Both the position numbers and the translations under genes were made by a program. 39,554 nt of DNA from Pseudomonas sp. GM84 (GTDB lineage: Bacteria > Pseudomonadota > Gammaproteobacteria > Pseudomonadales > Pseudomonadaceae): contig NZ_AKJC01000322.1 in the NCBI RefSeq assembly GCF_000282535.1, positions 1 through 39,554 of the forward strand, read 5' to 3'. Positions 1-10,500 of this stretch are shown one piece after another. The notes under the pieces were generated by a model. That model did no database searches and was not told where the DNA came from. It saw only the letters and a list, made by a program, of their open reading frames with translations. Every line of letters begins with the position of its first letter. Positions within the stretch are counted from its first letter, which is position 1.

Positions 1-79
1 CGGCGATAGGGCCGGTACTGTAACCATCAGGCTCTACTACCCTGAGAGGGACGATCCGTCCTTCGGAGGTAGCCGCCTG

Positions 80-2329
80 ATGTACAAGGACCTCAAGTTC
101 CCCATCCTCATCGTCCACCGCGCCATCAAGGCCGACAGCGTCGCCGGCGCGCGCATCCGTGGCATCGCCGAGGAACTGCGCCAGGACGGCTTCGACATCC
201 TTGCCGCCGCCGACCACGCCGAAGCGCGCCTGGTCGCCGCCACCCACCACGGCCTGGCCTGCATGTTGATTGCCGCCGAAGGCGTCGGTGCCAACACACA
301 CCTGCTGGAAAACATCGCCGAACTCATCCGCCTGGCCCGTGCACGTGCGCCCAACCTGCCGATCTTCGCCCTCGGCGAGCAGGTCACCCTGGAGAACGCT
401 CCCGCCGAGGCCATGGGCGAGCTCAACCAGTTGCGCGGCATTCTCTACCTGTTCGAAGACACCGTGCCCTTTCTCGCCCGTCAGGTGGCGCGTGCAGCGC
501 ACAATTACCTCGACGGCCTGTTGCCACCGTTCTTCAAGGCCCTGGTGCAGCACACCGCGCAGTCCAACTATTCCTGGCATACCCCCGGCCACGGCGGTGG
601 CGTGGCCTACCGCAAAAGCCCGGTGGGCCAGGCGTTTCACCAGTTCTTCGGGGAAAACACCCTGCGCTCGGACTTGTCCGTATCGGTGCCCGAGCTGGGC
701 TCGCTGCTCGACCATACCGGCCCGCTGGCCCAGGCCGAAGCCCGTGCAGCGCGCAATTTCGGCGCCGACCATACGTTTTTCGTGATCAATGGCACCTCCA
801 CCGCCAACAAGATCGTCTGGCACGCGATGGTCGGCCGTGACGACCTGGTGCTGGTGGACCGCAACTGCCACAAGTCGGTGGTGCACGCCATCATCATGAC
901 CGGCGCCATCCCCATTTATCTTTGCCCCGAGCGCAACGAGCTGGGCATTATCGGGCCGATCCCGCTCAGCGAATTCACACCCGAGGCGATCCAGGCAAAA
1001 ATACACGCCAACCCCCTGGCGCAGGGCCGTGAGCCGCGGATCAAGCTGGCGGTGGTGACCAACTCGACCTACGACGGCCTGTGCTATCACGCAGGCCTGA
1101 TCAAGCAGGTGCTGGGGCCCAGTGTCGAAGTGCTGCATTTCGACGAGGCCTGGTTCGCCTACGCGGCCTTCCACGACTTTTTCGCCGAGCGCTACGCCAT
1201 GGGCACCCTGTGCAACGCGCAAAGCCCGCTGGTGTTCAGCACCCATTCCACCCACAAGCTGCTCGCCGCCTTCAGCCAGGCGTCGATGATTCATGTGCAG
1301 GACGGCGCGCAGCGACAGTTGGACCGCGACCGGTTCAATGAAGCGTTCATGATGCACATCTCCACCTCGCCGCAATACAGCATCCTCGCCTCGCTGGATG
1401 TGGCGTCGGCGATGATGGAGGGGCCGGCGGGGCGTTCGCTGTTGCAGGAGATGTTCGACGAGGCCTTGAGCTTTCGCCGTGCCCTGGCCAACCTGCGCGA
1501 ACATATCGCGGCCGATGACTGGTGGTTCAGCATCTGGCAGCCGCCGGCGGCGGAGGGTATCCAGCGCCTCGATGCCCAGGACTGGCTGTTGCAGCCCAGC
1601 GCCGAGTGGCATGGCTTTGGCGAGGTGGCCGACGACTACGTACTGCTCGACCCCTTGAAGGTGACGTTGGTGATGCCTGGCTTGAGCGCCGGTGGTGTAC
1701 TGGGTGAGCACGGCATACCGGCGGCGGTGGTCAGCAAGTTTCTCTGGGAGCGGGGGCTGGTGGTGGAGAAGACCGGCCTTTACAGCTTCCTGGTGCTGTT
1801 CTCGATGGGTATCACCAAGGGCAAGTGGAGCACGCTGCTGACCGAATTGCTGGAGTTCAAGCGCCACTATGACGGCAATACCGCGCTCGGCACCTCCCTG
1901 CCCAGCATCGTCGCGGTCGACGCGTCACGCTACCATGGCATGGGCCTGCGCGACCTGTGTGACCAGCTGCACGCCTGCTACCGCACCAATGCCACGGCCA
2001 AGCAGCTCAAGCGCCTGTTCACGCGTTTGCCCCAGGTGGCCATGACCCCGGCGCGGGCCTACGACCTGATGGTGCGCGGCGAAGTGGAGGCGGTACCGAT
2101 CGAGGCGCTGCTGGGTCGGGTCGCGGCGGTCATGCTGGTGCCCTACCCACCGGGCATTCCGTTGATCATGCCGGGTGAGCGGTTCACCGAAGCGACCCGC
2201 TCGATTCTCGACTATCTGGCCTTTGCCCGCGCCTTCAACAGCGGCTTCCCCGGTTTTGTCGCCGATGTGCACGGCCTGCAGAACGAAAGCGGCCAGTACA
2301 CCGTGGACTGCATCAAGGAATACGAATGA
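80..2329 (+). CDS. Orn/Lys/Arg decarboxylase, PLP-dependent
   Basis: A 749-residue protein with the full architecture of the inducible-type basic amino acid decarboxylases: an N-terminal response-regulator-like wing domain (about residues 1-130), a fold-type-I PLP domain and a C-terminal domain. The PLP lysine is Lys393 in the motif STHSTHKLLAAFSQAS, and the cofactor aspartate lies in HFDEAWFAYAAFH. The LAAFSQAS context resembles lysine decarboxylases (E. coli LdcC, P. aeruginosa LdcA) more than ornithine enzymes, but arginine or ornithine cannot be excluded from sequence alone. The product would be a cytoplasmic diamine- or agmatine-forming enzyme. The start is fixed by GGAGGT at 65-70, nine bases before the ATG. 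The 3' end overlaps a convergent small gene by 17 bp. Confidence 0.92.
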   Translation: MYKDLKFPILIVHRAIKADSVAGARIRGIAEELRQDGFDILAAADHAEARLVAATHHGLACMLIAAEGVGANTHLLENIAELIRLARARAPNLPIFALGEQVTLENAPAEAMGELNQLRGILYLFEDTVPFLARQVARAAHNYLDGLLPPFFKALVQHTAQSNYSWHTPGHGGGVAYRKSPVGQAFHQFFGENTLRSDLSVSVPELGSLLDHTGPLAQAEARAARNFGADHTFFVINGTSTANKIVWHAMVGRDDLVLVDRNCHKSVVHAIIMTGAIPIYLCPERNELGIIGPIPLSEFTPEAIQAKIHANPLAQGREPRIKLAVVTNSTYDGLCYHAGLIKQVLGPSVEVLHFDEAWFAYAAFHDFFAERYAMGTLCNAQSPLVFSTHSTHKLLAAFSQASMIHVQDGAQRQLDRDRFNEAFMMHISTSPQYSILASLDVASAMMEGPAGRSLLQEMFDEALSFRRALANLREHIAADDWWFSIWQPPAAEGIQRLDAQDWLLQPSAEWHGFGEVADDYVLLDPLKVTLVMPGLSAGGVLGEHGIPAAVVSKFLWERGLVVEKTGLYSFLVLFSMGITKGKWSTLLTELLEFKRHYDGNTALGTSLPSIVAVDASRYHGMGLRDLCDQLHACYRTNATAKQLKRLFTRLPQVAMTPARAYDLMVRGEVEAVPIEALLGRVAAVMLVPYPPGIPLIMPGERFTEATRSILDYLAFARAFNSGFPGFVADVHGLQNESGQYTVDCIKEYE

Positions 2330-2531
2330 TCTCGACGCCGGTGCGCGCCAGCTCGAAACGGTCCGCACCCAGGTGATTGACGCGGTCGCCAATGGCCAGG
2401 CGATAGGTGGTGATCGGCGCGCCCATGACGCTGCCGTCGTTTTGCAGGGTCGACTCTTGGAATTCGTGAACGGGGTAGATGCGGCCTTCGGCGTCTCGGG
2501 CGTGGAACTGGCCGACCATTACTGCTGCCAT
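2313..2531 (-). CDS. Conserved small hypothetical protein (72 aa)
   Basis: A 72-residue soluble protein with no signal peptide or membrane segment, beginning MAAVMVGQFHARDAEG and ending in ELARTGVEIIRIP. It has the mixed, beta-rich look of small Pseudomonas housekeeping orphans, and I do not recognise a named domain. It runs convergent to the decarboxylase and overlaps its stop by 17 bp. An AGAGG ribosome-binding site lies upstream of the start on the minus strand, with loose spacing. Its codon use and position make it more credible than the many antisense shadow frames in this GC-rich DNA, but its function is unknown. Confidence 0.7.
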   Translation of the reverse strand: MAAVMVGQFHARDAEGRIYPVHEFQESTLQNDGSVMGAPITTYRLAIGDRVNHLGADRFELARTGVEIIRIP

Positions 2532-2621
2532 TTAGGTGAAAACCTCTGAATTACGTAGGAAATGTCTGGACCGATAGACCGTACAACAAGGCCGGAGTTT
2601 ACGTTGCCGACAAAAAAAACC

Positions 2622-2649
2622 TTGGGGCCGAGGAACGGTCATCTATAAC
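2622..2649 (+). promoter_or_regulatory. Candidate sigma-70 promoter of chrR
   Basis: A -35 TTGGGG at 2622-2627 and a -10 TATAAC at 2644-2649 are separated by 16 bp. They end 38 bp before the reductase start, and the surrounding 2532-2687 gap holds no gene. Confidence 0.5.
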
Positions 2650-2687
2650 TAGAACGTCTCTTAAGCCAGCAAAGGTTGGAAATCGCC

Positions 2688-3248
2688 ATGAGCCAGGTGT
2701 ATTCGGTAGCGGTTGTCGTCGGCAGCTTGCGCAAGGATTCCTACAACCGCAAGGTGGCCCGCGCCCTTTCAGAGCTGGCGCCGTCCGGCCTTGCCCTGAA
2801 GATTGTCGAGATCGGCGACCTGCCGCTGTACAACGAGGACGTCGAGGCCGCTGGTGTGCCCGAGCCGTGGAAGCGCTTTCGCGACGAAATCCGTCGCAGT
2901 GATGCGGTGCTGTTCGTCACCCCAGAGTACAACCGCTCGGTGCCGGGCGGCCTGAAGAACGCTATCGACGTCGGCTCGCGGCCCTATGGGCAGAGTGCCT
3001 GGAGTGGCAAACCGGCGGCGGTGGTGAGTGTGTCGCCGGGGGCCATTGGCGGCTTTGGTGCCAACCATGCCGTGCGCCAGTCGCTGGTGTTCCTCGACAT
3101 GCCCTGCATGCAGATGCCCGAGGCTTATCTGGGTGGGGCGGCGAACCTGTTCGAAGAGAGTGGCAAGCTCAGCGACAAGACCCGGCCGTTCCTGCAGGGG
3201 TTCATCGACAAGTTTGCGTCCTGGGTGAAGCTGAACCGGGCTGTCTGA
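2688..3248 (+). CDS. chrR: NADPH-dependent FMN reductase, ChrR type
   Basis: A 186-residue flavodoxin-fold reductase. It has the FMN phosphate-binding loop GSLRKDSYN near the N terminus and the family signature PEYNRSVPGGLKNAIDVGSR around residues 84-103. The sequence matches from memory the soluble P. putida ChrR quinone/chromate reductase, which reduces quinones and several electrophiles by two-electron transfer and limits redox cycling. I chose the ATG at 2688 (MSQVYSV) over an in-frame TTG at 2676, because the family starts there and AAAGG lies at 2671-2675. It is a single-gene unit with its own promoter, followed by an inverted REP pair. The chromate activity is inferred from the family. 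Confidence 0.88.
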   Translation: MSQVYSVAVVVGSLRKDSYNRKVARALSELAPSGLALKIVEIGDLPLYNEDVEAAGVPEPWKRFRDEIRRSDAVLFVTPEYNRSVPGGLKNAIDVGSRPYGQSAWSGKPAAVVSVSPGAIGGFGANHAVRQSLVFLDMPCMQMPEAYLGGAANLFEESGKLSDKTRPFLQGFIDKFASWVKLNRAV

Positions 3249-3255
3249 GGGCCTT

Positions 3256-3338
3256 ATCGCCGGCAAGCCGGCTCCCACAGGTACGGCGCAGGCCTTGAAG
3301 CTTGCACTGTACCTGTGGGAGCTGGCTTGTCGTGGCGA
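3256..3338. repeat. Inverted REP pair (BIME-like)
   Basis: Two copies of a P. putida-type REP element face each other. The left copy, at 3256-3284, contains CGGCAAGCCGGCTCCCACAG; the right copy, at 3309-3338, is its inverted variant containing CTGTGGGAGCTGGCTTG. The pair fills the gap between the convergent reductase and phnX genes, where it may stop transcription from both sides or protect 3' ends. Confidence 0.8.
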
Positions 3339-3370
3339 CGAACCGCAGCGATAGCTGCAACGCAGATCTG

Positions 3371-4198
3371 TCAGAAGGCCTGTGGCATCTCGCCCTTGGC
3401 CAAGCGACGGTTGATGTCGGCAATCACCTCGGGCAAATCATTGATGGTGTCGATCAGGTAGTGCGGGCGCGACGCTTCGAACAGCGTGTGAATACGCTTG
3501 CGCTCGCTTTCCAGCTTTTCCACGCTCAGTGCCTGGTAGCCTTCCCAGGTCAGCCCCAGGGCATTACCCGAGCACACCAGCGCTACGGTCCACATACCCG
3601 CACGGCGCCCTTCGAGAATACCCGGCACGGTGTCGTCGACCTTGACGCACGCCGCCACATCATCAATGCCCAGGGCAATCACGTTGGCCAGCGCCTGGGC
3701 CGGCCATGGGCGGCCATTCGGGGTTTCATCGGTCGCCACCACATGGTCGGCGACATAGCCGTTCTGCGCCGCCAGCTCCACCACCTTGTCCATCACCACT
3801 TTCGGGTAGCCCGAGCACGAGCCGATCTTCAGGCCGTCCTGGCGCAAGCCGGTGAGGGTGTCCAGGGCACCGGGGATCAGCGCCGAATGCACGGCGATCT
3901 TCTCGATCTGCAGCGGCATGAAGCGGTTGTAGATGGCCGTGACATCGTCGTCGGTCGGGGTGCGGCCGAACACCTTGCGGTAGCGCTCGGCGATTTCCGG
4001 CACGTCGCACAGGGTGCGGATGTGGTCCCACTTGCCCATCCCCATCGGGCCGCGGGCTTCCTCGATCGATACCTGCACGTCGAACTCGGCGAAGGCTTCG
4101 ACGAAGATCTGGGTCGGGGCGAAGGAGCCGAAATCGACCACGGTGCCGGCCCAGTCGAGGATGGCGGCTTGCAGCTGGGTAGGATTGCTGTAGTTCAT
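3371..4198 (-). CDS. phnX: Phosphonoacetaldehyde hydrolase (phosphonatase)
   Basis: A 275-residue HAD-superfamily enzyme that cleaves the C-P bond of phosphonoacetaldehyde to acetaldehyde and phosphate, the second step of 2-aminoethylphosphonate (AEP) breakdown. Visible catalytic residues are nucleophile Asp15 in LDWAGTVVD and the Schiff-base lysine Lys56 in [11 protein letters not shown]. Asp185-Asp186 in [11 protein letters not shown] form the HAD magnesium site. The ATG at 4198 gives the family length and is preceded by CAGGAAAA; an upstream in-frame extension would run into phnW. It lies 34 bp downstream of phnW on the same strand, so the two form an operon. Confidence 0.96.
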   Translation of the reverse strand: MNYSNPTQLQAAILDWAGTVVDFGSFAPTQIFVEAFAEFDVQVSIEEARGPMGMGKWDHIRTLCDVPEIAERYRKVFGRTPTDDDVTAIYNRFMPLQIEKIAVHSALIPGALDTLTGLRQDGLKIGSCSGYPKVVMDKVVELAAQNGYVADHVVATDETPNGRPWPAQALANVIALGIDDVAACVKVDDTVPGILEGRRAGMWTVALVCSGNALGLTWEGYQALSVEKLESERKRIHTLFEASRPHYLIDTINDLPEVIADINRRLAKGEMPQAF

Positions 4199-4232
4199 GT
4201 GCGCATTTTCCTGAAATTGGTTGGGCAGAGGG

Positions 4233-5339
4233 TCAGATGTCCAGCACTTCCATTTCCCGCAGCACTTCGGCCACGGCATTCACAGCGGCTTGCATGCCAT
4301 CGGCTCCGACCACGCCGATGCAGCCGACGCGGAAGGTCTCGACCTGGGTCAGCTTGCCCGGGTAAAGGATGAAACCCTTGGCCTTGACCCGCTCGTAGAA
4401 GTCCTTGAACTGGTAGCGGGCATCATCCGGTGCGTGGAAGGTGACGATGATCGGTGCCTGGATCTCGGCCGGCAGGAAGCTGCGCAGGCCAATGGCGGCC
4501 ATGCCATCGAGCAGGGTCTTGCAGTTGTCGGCATAGCGTTGGTGACGCGCGGGCAGGCCGCCTTCCTCGCTGTACTGCTGCAGCGCTTCGTGCAGGGCGG
4601 CGACCACGTGGGTGGGCGGGGTGAAGCGCCATTGGCCGGTCTTGGCCATGTAGGCGTGCTGGTCGTGCAGGTCCATGGCCAGCGAATGGGCATTGCCTTC
4701 GGCGGCGGCCAGGGCAGTTTTCTCGGCGAACACGAAGCCCATGCCCGGTACGCCTTCCAGGCACTTGCCGGAGGCGGCGATCAGCGCCTCGAAGGGCACT
4801 TCGCGGGCATCGATCGGCAGTGCGCCGAACGAGCTCATGGCGTCGATGATCAGGCGTTTGCCGTGGCCTTTGACCACCTGGGCGATCTCTGGCAGCGGGT
4901 TGAGGATGCCGGTGCTGGTTTCGCAGTGGATCAGTGCCACGTGGGTCACGGCCGGGTCGGCGGCCAGCAGGCGGTCGACGTCGGCGGCGGTGGTCGGCTG
5001 GTCTTCGGCGGTTTCGAAGGTGCTGTAGGTGCGGCCCAGCACTTTGCAGATCTTCGCCAGGCGTTGGCCGTAGGCGCCATTGATCAGTACCAGGACCTTG
5101 CCGTCACGCGGCACCAGGGTACCGATGGCGGCTTCCACGGCGAAGGTGCCGCTGCCTTGCAGAGGCACGCAGTGGTGGCTGGCGCTGCCGTCGATGATCG
5201 CCAGCAGTTGCTCGCAGACGCTGGCGGTCAGTTGGTTGAAATCGCGGTCCCAGGAACCCCAGTCCACCAGCATGGCTTGGCGGGTGCGCAGGGATGTGGT
5301 CAGTGGGCCGGGGGTCAGCAGAATCGGGGCGTTGCTCAT
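4233..5339 (-). CDS. phnW: 2-aminoethylphosphonate-pyruvate transaminase
   Basis: A 368-residue class V aminotransferase that moves the amino group of 2-aminoethylphosphonate to pyruvate, giving phosphonoacetaldehyde and alanine. The PLP lysine is Lys192 in [12 protein letters not shown], and Asp166 in IIDAMSSFG contacts the pyridine nitrogen. The N-terminal [10 protein letters not shown] and the substrate loop [14 protein letters not shown] are typical. Its length equals that of the characterised enzymes. GAGAGGAA precedes the start. With phnX it forms a complete two-step AEP pathway. No C-P lyase genes and no obvious AEP transporter are linked here, so uptake must be encoded elsewhere. Confidence 0.97.
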   Translation of the reverse strand: MSNAPILLTPGPLTTSLRTRQAMLVDWGSWDRDFNQLTASVCEQLLAIIDGSASHHCVPLQGSGTFAVEAAIGTLVPRDGKVLVLINGAYGQRLAKICKVLGRTYSTFETAEDQPTTAADVDRLLAADPAVTHVALIHCETSTGILNPLPEIAQVVKGHGKRLIIDAMSSFGALPIDAREVPFEALIAASGKCLEGVPGMGFVFAEKTALAAAEGNAHSLAMDLHDQHAYMAKTGQWRFTPPTHVVAALHEALQQYSEEGGLPARHQRYADNCKTLLDGMAAIGLRSFLPAEIQAPIIVTFHAPDDARYQFKDFYERVKAKGFILYPGKLTQVETFRVGCIGVVGADGMQAAVNAVAEVLREMEVLDI

Positions 5340-5441
5340 TCCGTGGTTCCTCTCAAGCTGCGGGTTTCGCCGGTTGGGTGGGCGCTGAAACTACGGGGCC
5401 TAGGTTGCAATTCGCCGAGCTATCAATCAAATTGTTTGTTG

Positions 5442-5456
5442 TTATGCCAGCCATAA
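5442..5456. promoter_or_regulatory. Candidate LysR-type operator (T-N11-A)
   Basis: TTATGCCAGCCATAA is a perfect 5-bp inverted repeat with a 5-bp centre and contains a T-N11-A core at 5443-5455. It lies 16 bp before the LysR gene in the divergent phnW-lysR gap (5340-5472), where LysR family regulators normally bind to control themselves and the divergent target. Confidence 0.5.
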
Positions 5457-5472
5457 GTCAGGCCGATACAAA

Positions 5473-6336
5473 ATGAACCTTTTCCAGTTGCGCGCATTCG
5501 ATGCCGTCGCCCGTGAGGGCAGCTTCACCCGTGCCGCCGAGCGTCTGTTCATCAGCCAGCCGGCGGTGACCGGGCACGTCAAGGCGCTCGAAGAGCATTA
5601 CCAGATCACCCTGCTGCGGCGCACCGCGCGGCGTGTCGAGCTGACCGAGGAGGGCATTCGCCTGGCGGCCATCACCCGGGCCATGTTCGGCCTGGCCGAA
5701 GAGGCCCAGGCCATGCTCGAAGCCAATCGCCAGCTACTCACCGGGCGCCTGGAGGTAGCGGCCGATGGGCCGCACCGGGTCATGCCCATGCTGGCACTGC
5801 TGCGCGAGCGTTACCCAGGCATCACCGTCAACCTGCGCCTGGGCAATGCCCAGGAAACCCTGGCCGCCCTGCTGTCCGAGCATGCCGACGTGGCGGTGTT
5901 GACCGAGATCGAGCCACGCAAGGGCCTGCACCTGCAGAACCTCTGCGAGTCACGTTTGTGTGCGCTGCTGCCGGTGGGGCACGACTGGGCCAGGGGCGAG
6001 GGTGACTTGCCGCTGGCTGCGCTGCATCAGCAGATCATGGTGCTGCGCGAACCGAGCTCGACTACCCGGCGTACCTTCGACAAGGCCTGTGCCCAGGCAA
6101 AGGTACAGCCACGGGTACTGCTGGAGCTGGACAGCCGTGAGGCGGTGACCGAGGCGGTGGCGTCGGAACTGGGCATTGGCGTTGTCTCGTCTACCGAGGT
6201 GGCCCATGACCCGCGTGTGGTAGCAAGGCCGCTGGCCGGGGAGGGGTTGAGCAACCAGCATATGCTCGGCTGCCTGGAGCGGCGCCGCGAACTGCGCTTG
6301 ATCCAGGCGTTCCTTGGCTTGGCGGCAAGCCTGTGA
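5473..6336 (+). CDS. LysR-family regulator divergent from phnWX
   Basis: A 287-residue LysR-type regulator. The winged HTH occupies residues 1-60 (MNLFQLRAFDAVAREGSFTRAAERL and the recognition helix QPAVTGHVKALEE), followed by a linker helix and a periplasmic-binding-protein-like effector domain (about 90-285). It is transcribed away from phnW across a 133-bp gap holding a T-N11-A palindrome. The same arrangement occurs at the phnW-phnX locus of P. aeruginosa. By family logic it senses AEP or a pathway intermediate and activates phnWX; that is inference. No strong ribosome-binding site is visible before the ATG, so expression is probably low. Confidence 0.93.
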   Translation: MNLFQLRAFDAVAREGSFTRAAERLFISQPAVTGHVKALEEHYQITLLRRTARRVELTEEGIRLAAITRAMFGLAEEAQAMLEANRQLLTGRLEVAADGPHRVMPMLALLRERYPGITVNLRLGNAQETLAALLSEHADVAVLTEIEPRKGLHLQNLCESRLCALLPVGHDWARGEGDLPLAALHQQIMVLREPSSTTRRTFDKACAQAKVQPRVLLELDSREAVTEAVASELGIGVVSSTEVAHDPRVVARPLAGEGLSNQHMLGCLERRRELRLIQAFLGLAASL

Positions 6337-6394
6337 GGCCACACCGGCTTGCCGTAAGATGGCCGCCAGTGAGCAACCTGGCGCCGGATGGCCG

Positions 6395-7444
6395 ATGAGC
6401 GAGAAAGACACGATTTCCATGCAGCTGGTGCGTGAAGCCCTGTTGCAGAGCTGCCCCGACCGTGATGCTGCCGGCGCGCTGCTGCGCCGCGCCGGGATCG
6501 ATGCCAGCCTGCTCGAACAGGCGGATGCGCGAGTGGCTGCCAGCGCCTACGCACAGCTTTGGCGGCTGCTGTCGCTGCGTTGCAATGATGAGTTCTTCGC
6601 CATGGACCCGCGCGGCCTGCGTGCCGGTAGCCTGGCTCTGCTGGCCCGCGCCGCCATGGCCCAGCCCAGCCTGGGAGAAGCGTTGGACGTGGCGTTGGGA
6701 TTCCTCGGCCTGATGCTCGAAGACCTGCAGCCGGTGCTGGTGCGCCAGGGCAGCCTGGCCGAGATCGTCATCGGCGAACCCCGCGAGCAGCCGCGACGGG
6801 CCTTCACCTACTTCACTTTCTGGATGATCGTGCACGGTGTGGCCTGTTGGCTGGCCGGGCGGCGCATTCCGATCCTGGCCATCGACCTGCGCTGCGCCGA
6901 GCCGCCGTTCTGCGACGACTATCGGGTGATGTTCTCCGAAAACCTGCAGTTCGGTCGGCCGCGTACCCGCATGATCATGGCCGCCGATTGCCTGGCGCTG
7001 ACGCCCCGGCGCACGGCAGAAGACCTGCAGCGCTTTCTGGCGGAGGCTCCCGGCAACATCCTGGTCAAGTACCGCGACCCGGACAGCCTGGCTCGGCGCA
7101 TTCGCCACGACCTTCATCAAACCGACCCGGCCGCCTGGCCTGATGCCGAGCGCCTGGCGCTGGGCTTGTGCATGTCGGCACCGACCTTGCGCCGCCGTCT
7201 GGCTGACGAAGGCCAGACCTATCAAGGGTTGAAGGACAGCGTGCGGCGCGAGCTGGCGATCAGTTGGTTGGCCGAGGCCGACATTGGCCTGGCTCAGGTT
7301 GCCGAACGCCTGGGCTTCGCCGACACCAGCTCGTTCTACAAGGCCTTTCGCAAGTGGTTCGGCTGCAACCCGGGGCATTACCGCACGCTGGTGTTGCAGG
7401 GGGATGGGGCGGCGGGCGATGGGCTGGAAAGAGGGCGCGGTTGA
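6395..7444 (+). CDS. AraC-family regulator, arabinose-binding-domain type
   Basis: About 349 residues. The N-terminal two thirds match the AraC_N/Arabinose_bd architecture used by many Pseudomonas regulators of fatty acid, lipid and amino acid catabolism (family knowledge). The last 100 residues form the double HTH, with APTLRRRLADEGQTYQGLKD and VAERLGFADTSSFYKAFRKWFG as the two recognisable helical units. The start is uncertain: ATGs at 6359, 6395 and 6419 are all in frame, and I prefer 6395 because GGATGG precedes it. The nearest catabolic unit is the acyl-CoA operon at 12127, separated from it by a giant toxin-like gene. Regulation of that operon is plausible but unproven. Confidence 0.88.
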   Translation: MSEKDTISMQLVREALLQSCPDRDAAGALLRRAGIDASLLEQADARVAASAYAQLWRLLSLRCNDEFFAMDPRGLRAGSLALLARAAMAQPSLGEALDVALGFLGLMLEDLQPVLVRQGSLAEIVIGEPREQPRRAFTYFTFWMIVHGVACWLAGRRIPILAIDLRCAEPPFCDDYRVMFSENLQFGRPRTRMIMAADCLALTPRRTAEDLQRFLAEAPGNILVKYRDPDSLARRIRHDLHQTDPAAWPDAERLALGLCMSAPTLRRRLADEGQTYQGLKDSVRRELAISWLAEADIGLAQVAERLGFADTSSFYKAFRKWFGCNPGHYRTLVLQGDGAAGDGLERGRG

Positions 7445-7528
7445 CCGGCCTTCCGGGGGAGTTCCCTGTGCCATGGCGAGCAGGCCTTGCCCAGTGTTAG
7501 GGCCCTTCCAGCCAGCACAGGTGCAATC

Positions 7529-10500
7529 ATGTCGCAAGCTACAACCACCACACTCGGCAACGCCACGGATCAGTTCGTGGCGTCCCGCCTGCCTCATTGG
7601 CTCAAGCAAGCCTCCCAAGGGCAGATCAACAAACTACGGGACTGCTACGCGGCCCACCGCGCCAGCCATGAAAAGCTGGCCAAGGCGCTGCGCGTCCTGG
7701 CATCGCCCCAGGCGTTCGCTCGCCAGGCATTTACCGGGCTGCTTGGTGCCGAGGCGGCCAGCCTGGGGATTGAAAAACTCGAATGGCTGGAGGTGCGACG
7801 CCGACTGACGGTTTCGCCCGGCATCGGCTTGCCCCAGGACGAAATCAGTTATCTCCGCAGCCCAGCGTTGCTGAGGATGATGCAGAATTTTCCAGGGGGA
7901 GCGCCTTTCTATGAAGGCAGTGGTTTGGTGGCCAAGGGTGAAAGCACGCTACTGTCGGGCGATGCCAACGCTTTCTCCCAGCGCTGCCGGGAACTGGATG
8001 CGGGGCAGCAATACCAGGCACTGCTGAGCAAAACGGTAACCGCCGAGGTGCGCGATGCACTGACCGATCACAAACGCACAGGCTTCAACCTGGCCTTGGA
8101 ACTGGCGGCGCTCAAAGGTGAAATTGGCGGCGTCGAGCAGGCCGCAGTGCGCGCTGTGGTAAGCCAGGACCATCCGCAGCAATTGACCAACGCGTATGCC
8201 GGCACGCTGAGAATGCTGGGCTGTGTCGCCTTCGACGCCTTGCTGATCCAGTTGCGGGGCAGCGAAGGCGAGGATGCTGGCACGGTGCTCTACATGCCCG
8301 CCGACACCCAGCATCCACTGCGCCTTTTCACCGACCTGACCAGGCTCAATGAGGCCTTGGCCGCCGACCTGCTGACCCCGGCTGTGCATCGGCGGATCGG
8401 TGAGCTGGTGCAATTGAGCGAGCGTGCAGCGTTCGTGATGAAACTGGACAAGCGCCTGCGTGACAGCGAACCGGACCTTGAGCTGGATGGCCAGACGGTC
8501 GAGGGTGATGTATTCGCCGCTCTGGCCGATGCCCATGTCGAACGGCTGCGCGCCGATGCCGGCATGCTGCTGGTGCCGACCGCTGAAGCAGACAAGAGCG
8601 ATGCCAAGGACCGGCTGTCGCGCTGGGAGGGCATCGGTATGGGGGGCCTGGGTATCGCCGGCCTGTTCGTGCCGGGACTGGGCGAGTTGCTGTTGGCGCA
8701 GCTGGCGGTGCAGGTGACCGAGCAGACGTATGACGGCGTCGCCGACTGGGTGCAGGGGCACCAGCATGAAGCGGCCGAACACCTGCTGGGTGTAGCGGAA
8801 ATCGTGGCGGTGACCGCCGCGACGGCTGCTGGGGCCGGGCTGGTCGCGCGAGGTTTCTTGCGCAGCACCTTTGTCGACGAGCTGGAACCCGTGGATGTCG
8901 AAGGCGAGCCGCGCTTGTGGGCGCATGATTTGAGCGGCTACGAGGCTGACCCGGGCCAGGCATCGTTGCAGGATGATGGTTTGTATGGGGAGGGTGAGCG
9001 GCGCTTCTTGCGCATCGAGACGCGCTACTACGAGGTGCATCGGCCAGAGCAGTACGGGCCATGGCGCTTGAGGCATCCTGCGCGCAGCGACGCCTTCGAA
9101 CCTGAGCTGATCGGCAATGGCGAGCGTTGCTGGCGCCTGCGCCTGGAGCGCCCACTGGAATGGGATGACAGCACCCTGATGCTGGACCGACTGTGGCCAA
9201 GCGATCCGCCACTGCAGGCGCAACAGGTCGAACGCATTCTGCAAGTGTCCGGGGTCGATCGCGACGAGTTGCGCGGGTTGCTGGTGGAAAATCGCCCTTT
9301 GCCGGTCAACCTGCGCGATACCCTTTGCCGCTTCGAAGCCGATGCGAGGCTCACGCGGTTGTTCGAGCGTTTGCAGCAGTCACCTGAGGTGTTCCCGGAT
9401 GACGATGTCCTCGACTGGTGCAAGAAACAGCCGGGCCTGCAGCGCCTGAGCGATGCCCAGATCGGCATTGCGCTGCTCGAAGACCAGCGCCAGTGGCGCG
9501 GTCAATTGCTTGAGCATCTGGCCGCGCCCGTGCTTGCGGATGACGAGGTGATGACATTGCTCAAGCGGGATTTCCCCGATCTGCCTGACGCCTATGCCCA
9601 AGAGGCCTTGCGCGACCTGGACCCGGCTGAAAGGCACCTCGCCCGGCTGGAGCAGCGCGTTCCCTTGGCGCTGGCCACGAAGGCACGTTCGCTGTTGCAA
9701 CTGACACGGGCCAATCGCGCCCTCGAGGGGCTGTACCTGCAGGGCGTCTACAGCGACGGAACAGGAGAATTGGTATTCGCGTTGCTGAGAAACCTGCCCA
9801 AATGGCCCAAGCGGCTCAACCTGGAGTTGCGCAAAGGGACAGAAAGCGGCCGGCTGCTGGCGCAGCTGGACCCGCAGGGCCCTGCCACTTCGCGCACCGT
9901 GCTGGTCTATCGGGAAGGCGGCTTCAGCCTGTATGACGCGCAAGGGCTGGAACTCGACGTCGATGTCGCGCAACCGGCCAGCATCTTCGATGCATTGCTG
10001 GCGTTGCTCGGCCCAACCGAGCGCACCGGCCTGGGCTTGGCCCAGGACAATGCAGGAGGGCAACTGCGCGACCAGCTGGCCGCCGGCCTGCCTTCGCAGC
10101 GCAAGCGCCTGTTCAATCTCCTCGGCTGGCGCGATGAAACACCGTGGTTCAATCCAGGCGTTCGCATGCCCGACGGCCGCGTAGGGTACACGCTTGGCGG
10201 TCGGGTGCCGGGCCGGGAGTATTCGACCAGGACCCTGCGTGACCGTATCCGTGTCTTGTACCCGGGGTTCAGCGAAGCGCAGGTCGATAGCTTCTTCCAG
10301 CGTCTGCTGCAGGAAGCGGGCTCGCCCTTCGACCACCTGATCGAACATGAACGCAACTATGCGCAGCTCGATCGTGCCCTCAACCGATGGGGCGCCACCA
10401 CTACGGACCGCGCATTGCGCAACCAGCAACATCATTTTGCCGAACAGCTGCGTCGGGCCTGGCGCCTGGAGGGGGAGGTCGAGGTTGGTCAGGCCGGCCA

